Shown here piece by piece: positions 43,864 to 51,731 of a stretch of 64,000 nt of DNA. This DNA is from Streptomyces celluloflavus. GTDB taxonomy: Bacteria > Actinomycetota > Actinomycetes > Streptomycetales > Streptomycetaceae. Position 1 is the stretch's first letter, and each line of letters starts with the position of its first letter. The notes under the pieces are model-generated. The model saw nothing but the letters and a program-made list of their open reading frames with translations. It had not been told where the DNA came from and did no database searches. The stretch lies in NCBI GenBank assembly GCA_000720995.1, contig JOEL01000055.1:1-64000 (forward strand), given 5' to 3'. Both the position numbers and the translations under genes were made by a program.

Positions 43864-46602
43864 ATGACCACCCCCACCCGGCCGCGCCCCGGCGGCGCCC
43901 CGCCCCGTACTGGGACAGCGGCCCGCGGCGGCACGGCCCGCTTCCTCGCCCGGCGCTCACTGCGGCTGCACCGCAAGGCATGGGCCGCGGTGTTCGCGGC
44001 CCTCGTGTTCACCTCCCTGCTGCTGGGCAGCTTCGCGCTGACGACGGTGTCCGCGGCCATCGGCCACGCCCGGGTGGAGCGGTACGCCGCCACCGCCGCG
44101 GTGGTCGCCGGAGACCAGAGCACCCGCTACACCGCCAAGCCCGCGGGCTCCCAGCCCCGGACCGAGACCGCGGCACTCACCGAACGGGTGCGGGTGCCGC
44201 GTACGGCGCTGCCCCGGCTCGCCGCCGTCCCGGGCGTCCGGGCGGCCATCGGCGACGACGTCATCCCGGTCACCCTGACCGGCCGCGGCGGCACGGCCGT
44301 GCCCGGCCCGGTCAGCGACGCGGGCGACTCCCCGGTCCTCGGGCACGGCTGGGCGGCCGCCGCGCTGGCGCCGTTCACCCTGCGCACGGGACACGCGCCC
44401 GCCACCGACCGGCAGATCGTCCTGGACGGCGACCTGGCGGCCCGCTCCGGCGTCCGGGTGGGGGACGAGGTCACCGTGCAGACCCTCGGCACACCGGCCG
44501 CGTACGAGGTGTCCGGCATCGCCGCGCCCACGGGGCGGGACGGGAAGAGCGGTCTGGGCCATCAGGGCACCGTCTTCTTCAGCGACCGGCAGGCCCGGCA
44601 GCTGGCCGGGCACCCGGACACCACCGACGCCATCGGCGTGCTGGCCGACCCGGGAGTGGACGCGGACCGGCTGTACACCGGACTGCGCCGGGCACTGGAC
44701 GGCGGAGCGCCCGTCAAGGACGCGGCGGCCGCCGACCGTTACCAGGAGGACTCGGGCGCCCTGCGGGTACTGACCGGCGACGGGCGCGGCGACCCGGAGT
44801 TCCTCGCGGTGGCGCCCAGCCGTACGAGCCTGCTGATGCTGATGGGTTCGGTCAGCGGCATCGTCCTCATGATCGCCGGCCTGGTGGTCGCCAGTACCGT
44901 GGCGCAGGCGGTGCACCAGCGCTCGCGAGAGATGGCACTGCTGCGCGCGGTCGGCGCCACCCCGCGGCAACTGCGGGCCACGGTGAGCCGGGAGATCACG
45001 GTGGTGGCGCTGGCCGCGGCCCTGGTCGGCGCGGTCGTTTCGGCACCGGTCTTCCTCACCCTGGTCTCGATGCTGCGCTCACGCGGCGCGGTCCCGACCG
45101 GACTCGAACTGCCCAGCCCCCTGTGGCTGTTCGCGGTACCGCTGATCACCGCGGCGCTGACCGTGCTGGCGGCCCGCGGGGTCGCGGCCCTCTCCTGCCG
45201 CCGGATCGCCAAGGTCCGGCCGGCCGAGGCGATGGGCGAGGCGCAGCGCGAACCGGCGCGGCCGGCGCGCGGACGCACCGTGACCGGTGTGGTGCTGCTG
45301 GCCCTGGGCCTCGCCGCGGCAGCCACGGCGGCGCTGCAATTCGGGGAACTCGCCGCGATGGCGGCCAGCAGCGCGACGCTGGCCCTGGTGATCGCGTGCG
45401 CGCTGCTCGGCCCGTGGATCGCGCGCGGCGCGACGCGGCTGCTGGGAGCACCGGCGCGGCGGCTGGGCGGTCCCGGCGGCTATCTGGCGGCCGCCGCGGC
45501 GCGCGCCAACGCCCGCCGCCTGGGCGCCGCGATCACGCCGATCGCGCTGGTGGTGGCCTTCATCGGGGTGCAGCTCTCGGCCGGTGCGACCATCGACCGG
45601 CTGGGCGCCGAGCAGGCCGGGCAGGCGATGCGTGCCCAGCTCGCGGTGACCACCGACGGCGCGGGCCTGCCGGAGGCGGCGGTCGACCGGGCCCGGCAGA
45701 CGCCCGGGGTGGCCTCGGCCACCGGTGTGCTGCACTCCACCGTCGTGCTGGCCTCCCAGGAGTTCGACGGCCAGCCGAAGCTGGACCGGCTGCCGGTGCT
45801 GGGCGTACGGCCCGCGGCGCTGCCCGCCACCCTCGACCCGGCGGTCACCTCCGGCGATCTGAAGAACCTGGGCAAGGGCACGGTCGCGGTCGGTAGCGAC
45901 CGGGCGCGCTCGCTGGACCTCGCGATCGGCTCAACCGTGACGATCCGTTACGGCGACGGTGCGGCGGTCCCGTTGAAGGTGGCCGCCATCTACCAGCGCT
46001 CCCTGGCACTGGGCGACTTCCTCTTCGCGTCCCAGGAGCTGGCACCGCATCTCGCCGCGCCGCTGAACTCCCGCATCCTGCTGGGCCTGGAGCCGGGCGC
46101 CGATCCGGGGTCCGTACGCAAGGCGCTGACCGAGCGGCTGGCGTCCGCCGCGGTGTCCACCACGGTGGTGACCGGACCGCGGAGCGAACACCTCCAGGCC
46201 GAGGACCGGGGTCTCGGACAGGTGATCACGATGCTCGCGGTGGGGGTGATCGGCGGCTTCACGGCCATCGCCGTGCTCAGCACGCTGACGCTCATCATGG
46301 TGGGCCGCCGCCAGGAGCTGGTGCTGCTCCGGCTGGTCGGCGCGAGCCGCCGTCAGATACGGCGGATGCTGCGCACCGAGGCGGCGATGGTGATCACCGT
46401 CGGGGTGGTCGTCGGCGGGCTGGCGGCGGCGATCCCGCTCACCGCGCTCAGCTTCTCACTGACCGGCTCGCTCCCCTATCTGCCGCCCGGCCAGGCGGCG
46501 TTGATCGTCGGGACGGCCGTGCTGACGGCCGCCGCCGGCTACCTCCTGCCCGCCAGATCCGTCCTGCGCAGCCGGCACCCGGCCGGTCCTGGCGGCCGCT
46601 GA
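43864..46602 (+). CDS. FtsX-like ABC permease, module 1
   Basis: A 912-residue permease with two FtsX domains: an N-terminal helix, a large external domain with PGVRAAIGDDVIPVTLTG, then helices near ~320-450 (MALLRAVGATPRQLRA), a second external domain and C-terminal helices (LVLLRLVGASRRQIRRMLRT). The repeated LLRAVGAT/LLRLVGAS motif is a hallmark of this family. Such systems with a divergent two-component pair often respond to cell-envelope-active peptides in Gram-positive bacteria; that role is inferred. Confidence 0.9.
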   Translation: MTTPTRPRPGGAPPRTGTAARGGTARFLARRSLRLHRKAWAAVFAALVFTSLLLGSFALTTVSAAIGHARVERYAATAAVVAGDQSTRYTAKPAGSQPRTETAALTERVRVPRTALPRLAAVPGVRAAIGDDVIPVTLTGRGGTAVPGPVSDAGDSPVLGHGWAAAALAPFTLRTGHAPATDRQIVLDGDLAARSGVRVGDEVTVQTLGTPAAYEVSGIAAPTGRDGKSGLGHQGTVFFSDRQARQLAGHPDTTDAIGVLADPGVDADRLYTGLRRALDGGAPVKDAAAADRYQEDSGALRVLTGDGRGDPEFLAVAPSRTSLLMLMGSVSGIVLMIAGLVVASTVAQAVHQRSREMALLRAVGATPRQLRATVSREITVVALAAALVGAVVSAPVFLTLVSMLRSRGAVPTGLELPSPLWLFAVPLITAALTVLAARGVAALSCRRIAKVRPAEAMGEAQREPARPARGRTVTGVVLLALGLAAAATAALQFGELAAMAASSATLALVIACALLGPWIARGATRLLGAPARRLGGPGGYLAAAAARANARRLGAAITPIALVVAFIGVQLSAGATIDRLGAEQAGQAMRAQLAVTTDGAGLPEAAVDRARQTPGVASATGVLHSTVVLASQEFDGQPKLDRLPVLGVRPAALPATLDPAVTSGDLKNLGKGTVAVGSDRARSLDLAIGSTVTIRYGDGAAVPLKVAAIYQRSLALGDFLFASQELAPHLAAPLNSRILLGLEPGADPGSVRKALTERLASAAVSTTVVTGPRSEHLQAEDRGLGQVITMLAVGVIGGFTAIAVLSTLTLIMVGRRQELVLLRLVGASRRQIRRMLRTEAAMVITVGVVVGGLAAAIPLTALSFSLTGSLPYLPPGQAALIVGTAVLTAAAGYLLPARSVLRSRHPAGPGGR

Positions 46603-46836
46603 TGACGCACCGGCCGAGGGCTGACGGGGCATCGACGGGGCGCTGACCGAGAACGACGGCCGGCACCGCATCGGTCGGCACCACGCCATGGCGTCGGCCG
46701 ACGGCCCGCACCACGGCACCACGACAGACCGGCGTCCGGCGTACGACGGCCGATGACTGACGACCGACGGCTGAAGACCGACAACCGACAACCGACCCCA
46801 CGATCCACCGATGACAAGAAGCAGGAGTTCCTTTCC
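46603..46836. other. Intergenic region with heptamer-like repeats
   Basis: About 230 bases. Short repeats built on CCGACAA / CCGACGG (46755-46800) precede the next gene. No gene or clear terminator is called. Confidence 0.4.
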
Positions 46837-47298
46837 ATGGCACGTTTGACGGCGACGATCTTCATCACCCTCGTGGGCGGTGCGGCGCTGGTGGCGAGTG
46901 CCTTCCAGCCCTGGTACCGAGGCCGCGATCCCCGGTCGGTGCCGGTGACCGACCTGATCACCGGGCTGCACGACGGCGGCACCGCCGCGCTCGCCACCTC
47001 CATGCTGCTGCCCCTGGCGCTCGCGGCGGCGCTGGCCCTGCTCGGCCTGGGCCTTCGCTCCCGGGCGGTGCTGGCGGTGTCCGCGCTGCTGGGCCTCGCC
47101 ACCGGGGGCCTCTTCCTGGTCCAGCAGATCCAGGCGGTCCCGTCGGATGCCTTCCACTTCACCGACCTGGGACAGGGGCTGTTCAACGTGGTGGGCGGCG
47201 CGGTGTTCCTGGTGATCGCGGCGGCGGTGCTCCCCTCCCGGGAGAGCCGTGGCGCCGTGGGGCGCGGGGCGGACCGGCCCGGCGGCTGGGAGCGCTGA
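46837..47298 (+). CDS. Small four-helix membrane protein, unknown function
   Basis: A 153-residue protein with four hydrophobic segments (ATIFITLVGGAALVASAF; LLPLALAAALALLGLGL; AVLAVSALLGLATGGLFLV; NVVGGAVFLVIAAAVL). ATG 46837 follows CAGGAG at good distance; an in-frame ATG at 46753 lies in the repetitive leader and is less likely. No family is recognised. It could belong to the ABC module upstream. Confidence 0.65.
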   Translation: MARLTATIFITLVGGAALVASAFQPWYRGRDPRSVPVTDLITGLHDGGTAALATSMLLPLALAAALALLGLGLRSRAVLAVSALLGLATGGLFLVQQIQAVPSDAFHFTDLGQGLFNVVGGAVFLVIAAAVLPSRESRGAVGRGADRPGGWER

Positions 47299-47309
47299 CC
47301 GCTCCGCAG

Positions 47310-47341
47310 ACACCCCCTGCACCGGATTCGGCAGGGGGTGT
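47310..47341 (+). terminator. Hairpin terminator
   Basis: ACACCCCCTGC (47310-47320) pairs perfectly with GCAGGGGGTGT (47331-47341) around a 10-nt loop, just after the membrane protein stop. Confidence 0.83.
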
Positions 47342-47389
47342 GCGGCCGTGCGGGGACGGTGCTCTCGGACGTGGGGGCGGGCGCCGTCC

Positions 47390-47500
47390 TCAGATCGTGA
47401 GGAGGACATTGATGACGACGCCGACGGCGACGACGGCGAGCACGATCCAGGGCCACATGGGGCGCTCTTTGGTCGGCTTCCAATCGCTGGAGTCCGGCAT
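47390..47500 (-). CDS. 36-residue single-helix membrane protein
   Basis: A tiny protein: the start MPDSSDWKPTKERPMW is polar and charged, followed by one strong helix (PWIVLAVVAVGVVINVLLTI) that ends at the C-terminus. CAGGAGC lies properly before ATG 47500. Codon use is high-GC at third positions, supporting a real gene. No family is known to me. Confidence 0.65.
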   Translation of the reverse strand: MPDSSDWKPTKERPMWPWIVLAVVAVGVVINVLLTI

Positions 47501-47663
47501 GACTGCTCCTGACGCTGGGTTCGGTGATTCGGTGCTGGGAAGGGGGGCCGGGCCCTCGGGTGACGGAAGAGACCCAAGGAGCCCGGCAGCGGGTGCCGGC
47601 GACGCGCGAGCAGCGGGCCGCGCGTCGGCCGGGACCCGTTCACGGGGTGACTTGTAGTCGTCG

Positions 47664-48095
47664 TTACTTGTAGTCGTCGCGGTTCAGGCAGGTGTGGCGC
47701 AGGTCCTTGAGCCGGTCGTTCTGCTCGGAGATGTACCCGAGGACCGTGCGGCTCGTGCCCTTGCCCTTGACCTCGGCGCTGCGCATCTTCTCCGCGGTCG
47801 ATTCGATGGCTTGACGGAGCTTCTCGTCCGGCGCTTCCTTGGCCATCTCGTCCAGCTCGTCGGCGCGCTTCCTGATGTCCCGCTTCGTCTTTTCCGCATC
47901 GTTCGGAAACGGATTGGTGAACGTCTTGCCCACGATCTTCGCGCACAGTTCCACGCGGTCGGCGGTCTTGGCGCTCACGTCGCGGCAACCGGCCAGTCCC
48001 ACGGTCAGTGCCGCCGCGGTGATCACCGCGGCGACCACGGCACCGGCCCGTTCACGGCGCCTCCTTGCTACGGGCCCTGACTCCTTCGGTGTCAC
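47664..48095 (-). CDS. Putative lipoprotein, helical, unknown function
   Basis: A 143-residue exported protein. GTG 48095 follows AGGAGG. The signal has ARRRRERAG, a hydrophobic core VVAAVITAAALTVGLAGC and lipobox LAGC, so the mature protein is lipid-anchored at this Cys. The rest is polar and helical (DAEKTKRDIRKRADELDEMA, RLKDLRHTCLNRDDYK) with two further Cys that could form a disulphide. Confidence 0.75.
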   Translation of the reverse strand: MTPKESGPVARRRRERAGAVVAAVITAAALTVGLAGCRDVSAKTADRVELCAKIVGKTFTNPFPNDAEKTKRDIRKRADELDEMAKEAPDEKLRQAIESTAEKMRSAEVKGKGTSRTVLGYISEQNDRLKDLRHTCLNRDDYK

Positions 48096-48719
48096 CTGAC
48101 GGCCTCCTGTCGTGGTCCGCCGCCCGCGGTGGCGGGCTCTGCGATGACTCCATCCTGCGCCGCCGGGCGGCCGGGCGCAGTAGGGCACACTCCCGAAGCG
48201 AGGTAGCAGAGAACTGCACCTCGACGTGGCGCGGTCCATGTCGCAGGCCGGCGATCAGGCCCCGGGCGAGGGGCCGTTCGCGGGATGGTCAGGGATGGCC
48301 GACGAGCTCACCGATGACTCCGGCGGAGAAACCCCGGGAGAGCCACGTGGTCGGCTCGCCGCCCGGCGAGCCCGGTCTTCTCCACATCGACCCGCATCTG
48401 ACGTGCGAGGGCCGACTCGCCGCAAGCGCTCAACGGTCTGGGAATTGCCGAACGGACCCTCGGACAGCGGGAGTTGAGGCAGCTACGGACGATCCGGATC
48501 TCCCCCCGGCTCCCCGCACCGGAGACGGGCACCGGCCGAGCGCCCACCACGGCGCGGGACGGCCGCCGGTCCCGTACACCACCGGCCATTGACCACCGGC
48601 CACCGGCCACCGGCACCGGCCGCCAACCGCCGGCACCGGCCACCAGCCACCGGCACAGGCCACCAGCCACCGGCACCGGCCGCCGCCACCGACGGTGACC
48701 CCCGCCGCCCCCGCCCCCG
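48096..48719. other. Gene-poor region with a 20-bp tandem repeat
   Basis: More than 600 bases between two left-facing genes. No open frame has both a ribosome site and plausible coding sequence. The left half (48200-48480) may be eroded coding DNA but no family is recognisable. The right end holds the repeat at 48601-48680. Confidence 0.5.
48601..48680. repeat. Four 20-bp tandem units
   Basis: Units beginning CACCGGCCACCGGCACCGGC, then CGCCAACCGCCGGCACCGGC, CACCAGCCACCGGCACAGGC and CACCAGCCACCGGCACCGGC, built from smaller CCACCGG motifs. Located just after the stop side of the module 2 response regulator. Confidence 0.75.
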
Positions 48720-49364
48720 TCAGGCCCGCAGATACGCCAGAACGGCCAGCACCCGGCGGTGTCCGTTGGCCGGGGCCGGCAGTTCGAGCTTGGTGAAGAT
48801 GTTGCCGATGTGCTTGTTGACCGAACTCTCGACGATGAACAGGGATTCGGCGATGACGCTGTTGCTCTGCCCCTCGGCCATCAGCGCCAGCACCTCCCGC
48901 TCCCGCTGGGTGAGCGAGCCCAGCGGATCGTCGCCCGCCTTGCGGATCATCAGCTGGGAGATCACCTCCGGGTCCATCGCCGTCCCCCCGGCCGCGACCC
49001 GCTCCAGCGCCTCCAGGAACTCCTCCGTACGCCCCACCCGGTCCTTGAGCAGATAGCCGACGCCGGAGGCGCTCTGCGCCAGCAGCTCGGCCGCGTACGC
49101 CCGCTCGACGTACTGCGACAGCACCAGTACCGGCAGGTCCGGGATTTCGCGGCGCGCCGCGACGACCGCGCGCAGGCCCTCGTCGCGGAAGGTGGGCGGC
49201 AGCCGGACGTCCACCACCGCGGCGTCGGGGCGGTGTTCGAGCAGCGCGGGCAGCAGATCGTCACCGTTGTCGACGGTGGCGCAGATCTCGTGGCCCTCGC
49301 CGGCCAGCAGCAGGACCAGCCCCTCCCGGAGCAGCGCGTTGTCTTCGGCGATCAGGATCCGCAT
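48720..49364 (-). CDS. NarL/LuxR-type response regulator, module 2
   Basis: A 214-residue paralogue of the regulator at 40823. Receiver: MRILIAEDNALLREGLVLLL, phospho-acceptor in AAVVDVRLPPTF. DNA-binding domain: LTQREREVLALMAEGQSNSV followed by IAESLFIVESSVNKHIGNIF. ATG 49364 lies within the end of its kinase gene (13-nt overlap). Confidence 0.92.
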   Translation of the reverse strand: MRILIAEDNALLREGLVLLLAGEGHEICATVDNGDDLLPALLEHRPDAAVVDVRLPPTFRDEGLRAVVAARREIPDLPVLVLSQYVERAYAAELLAQSASGVGYLLKDRVGRTEEFLEALERVAAGGTAMDPEVISQLMIRKAGDDPLGSLTQREREVLALMAEGQSNSVIAESLFIVESSVNKHIGNIFTKLELPAPANGHRRVLAVLAYLRA

Positions 49365-50650
49365 GGAATCTCCACTCTGAGTACGGTCGGGCCGCCCGGC
49401 GGGCTGGTCAGCTCGGTGCTGCCGTCGAAGGCCGCGACCCGGCGGCGTACGCCCATGATCCCGCTGCCGGCATGCTCCGACGCGCCACCGCGTCCGTTGT
49501 CCTCCACCCGGAGGGAGATGCCCCGCTCGGTGATCCGCAGCCACACCAGGGCGCTGTCCGCCCCGCTGTGCTTGGCGATGTTCGTCATCGTCTCGGAGAT
49601 GACGAAGTACGCCGCCGCCTCCACCGCCGCCGGTGCGCGCAGCGGCGCCGCGCGCTCATCGATATCGATCCTCGTGGGCACCGCGGAGAGCGCGGCCAGC
49701 GCCCGGACCGCGTCCACCAGACCGCGGTCGATCAGTACCGGCGGATAGATCCCGCGCACCAGCTGGCGCAGCGAGTCCAGTGCCTGCTGGGTCAGTTGCT
49801 GGGTCGCCTCGACCATCTCGGGGACCTGCTCGGGCCGGTTCTTGAGCGCCCGCCGGATCAGGCCCAGGCGCAGCGAGACGGCGACGATCCCGGCCTGCGC
49901 GCCGTCGTGCAGATCCCGTTCGATGCGGCGCAGTTCGGCGTCGTGCGCGTCCAGCGCCTCGGCGCGGGTGACGGACAGGTGCTTGACCCGCTGGGCGAGT
50001 GGCACCCGGGCACGGGCGGTCAGCAGCCGCCGCGACCCCAGGGCGTGCAGCCGGGCCAGCAGCGAGAGCACGGCGGCGGCCGCCACCGCGTAGCCCACCC
50101 CGACGGCCATCGCGCCGATCGCCTTCGGCCAGGAATCGACCGTGATCATGATGATGGAGCCCCGCTCGCGCGGTGCGAGCCGCCACCACACGGGCGCGGA
50201 GAGCCAGTTGACCGCGCGGCCGCACGCGATCAGCGCCGCGACACAGGTCAGCGTGCCCGGCACGCTGTGCGCGAGCAGCCAGACGAGGTCCTTGCGCACG
50301 GCCGGATCGCGCAGCGACGGCGGCGCCCCGGGCGGCGCGCCGTCCTCCGGCAGCCGGTAGTGGGTGGCCACGCCGACGCGCAACTGGCGGGAGACCTGGC
50401 GGCGGTGGAACTCGGCGAACCGGCGCAGCGCGCGCAACGCCGTGGGCAGCAGCAGGAAGCCCGTACCCACCAGGCACAGGGCGAAGACGATGGCGAGCGC
50501 GTAGAGCGCCAGCAGCCCGGCGAGGCCGGTGCCCAGGCACACCAGGACGTAACCGGCGGACGGCGGGAAGCGGCGGAAGATCTGCCGGAGCAGTTCCCTG
50601 AACGGCGGCCGGAGCAGCCGGCGCGACGCGGTGAACAGGGGCGTGGACAT
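49352..50650 (-). CDS. Sensor histidine kinase (HisKA_3 type), module 2
   Basis: A 432-residue membrane kinase with an N-terminal helix pair (~35-85), a second pair (~135-225), the His box AELRRIERDLHDGAQAGIVA and ATPase motifs ETMTNIAKHSGADSALVWLR and EDNGRGGASEHAGSGIMG. The final PPGGPTVLRVEIPCGS is nearly the same as the end of module 1's kinase, evidence of common origin. Confidence 0.92.
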   Translation of the reverse strand: MSTPLFTASRRLLRPPFRELLRQIFRRFPPSAGYVLVCLGTGLAGLLALYALAIVFALCLVGTGFLLLPTALRALRRFAEFHRRQVSRQLRVGVATHYRLPEDGAPPGAPPSLRDPAVRKDLVWLLAHSVPGTLTCVAALIACGRAVNWLSAPVWWRLAPRERGSIIMITVDSWPKAIGAMAVGVGYAVAAAAVLSLLARLHALGSRRLLTARARVPLAQRVKHLSVTRAEALDAHDAELRRIERDLHDGAQAGIVAVSLRLGLIRRALKNRPEQVPEMVEATQQLTQQALDSLRQLVRGIYPPVLIDRGLVDAVRALAALSAVPTRIDIDERAAPLRAPAAVEAAAYFVISETMTNIAKHSGADSALVWLRITERGISLRVEDNGRGGASEHAGSGIMGVRRRVAAFDGSTELTSPPGGPTVLRVEIPCGS

Positions 50651-50888
50651 CGATGACTGAACCCCCCGGAGCAGCGGCGTCAGCACCGTACCACCGGCGG
50701 CGGAGACCGGCCCGGGGACGGCCGCCCCGCGCCACCGGTCCGGGGCCTGACCGGCGCCTTCGGGCGGCCGAGGGGGCACTTAACTGCACCTTTCACCCTC
50801 CAGTCCACGCGGTGGTTCCCGAGGAGCCGGGAACCTAGCGTGCTGATCGGCAGGGCACGACGGACGACCGCGCAGCGAAGGACCGGAT

Positions 50889-51728
50889 GTGAGCAGAAGG
50901 GAACGGGCGGCACGGGCCGAGGCGGCACGGGCCATGGCCTCCCGTGCGAACGAGGCCACGCCTCCGGGACACGGCACCGGCGGCGGCCCGGCCGACGGTA
51001 ACCACCAGGTCGTACGCCTGGACGGCGTCCGCAAGACCTACGGCAGAGGCGCCGGCGCCGTACACGCCCTGCGCGATCTCTCCCTCGGCTTCCTGCGCGG
51101 TTCGTTCACCGCGGTCATGGGGCCCTCCGGCGCGGGCAAGAGCACGTTCCTGCACTGTGCGGCGGGACTGGACCGGCCGGACGCCGGCACCGTGGTGCTG
51201 GGCGGCACGGACCTGTCGGACCTCACCGAGGTCGAACTGACCATGCTGCGCCGGGAACGCGTCGGGTTCGTCTTCCAGGCGTACAACCTGATGGCGGCGC
51301 TGACGGTTGCGGACAACATCACGCTGCCCCTGATGCTCGCCGACCGGCAGCCGGACCGCGCCTGGCTGGACCGGGTGGTGTCCCAGGTGGGGCTGGGCGA
51401 CCGGCTCGCCCACCGGCCGTCCGAGCTCTCCGGCGGCCAGCAGCAGCGCGTCGCCATCGCCCGCGCGCTGGCCGCCCGGCCCGAGGTGGTCTTCGCCGAC
51501 GAGCCCACCGGCGCGCTGGACGGCCGCACCGCCCGGCAGGTGCTGCAACTGCTGCGGGACATCGTCGACTCGACGGGCCAGACCGTGGTGATGGTCACCC
51601 ACGACCCGGTCGCCGCCTCCTACGCGCACCGGGTGGTGTTCCTGGCGGACGGCCGGTACGCGGAGGAGCTGACCGGGCCGACACCGGACCGGATCGCCGA
51701 GCGGATGACCCGCCTGGGAGAGTGGTGA
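50889..51728 (+). CDS. ABC transporter ATP-binding protein (MacB/LolD type), module 2
   Basis: A 279-residue ATPase with Walker A GPSGAGKST (78-86), LSGGQQQRVAIARALAARPE, Walker B VVFADEPTGALD and MVTHDPVAASYAHRV. GTG 50889 has GAAGGA upstream; an internal ATG at 50934 is possible. Its partner permease starts 3 nt after the stop. Confidence 0.92.
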   Translation: MSRRERAARAEAARAMASRANEATPPGHGTGGGPADGNHQVVRLDGVRKTYGRGAGAVHALRDLSLGFLRGSFTAVMGPSGAGKSTFLHCAAGLDRPDAGTVVLGGTDLSDLTEVELTMLRRERVGFVFQAYNLMAALTVADNITLPLMLADRQPDRAWLDRVVSQVGLGDRLAHRPSELSGGQQQRVAIARALAARPEVVFADEPTGALDGRTARQVLQLLRDIVDSTGQTVVMVTHDPVAASYAHRVVFLADGRYAEELTGPTPDRIAERMTRLGEW

Positions 51729-51731
51729 GCC

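Noticed and set aside
48226-48698. Several short open frames in the gene-poor region
   Set aside because: They lack ribosome sites and recognisable folds, and the right-hand ones are translations of the 20-bp repeat.
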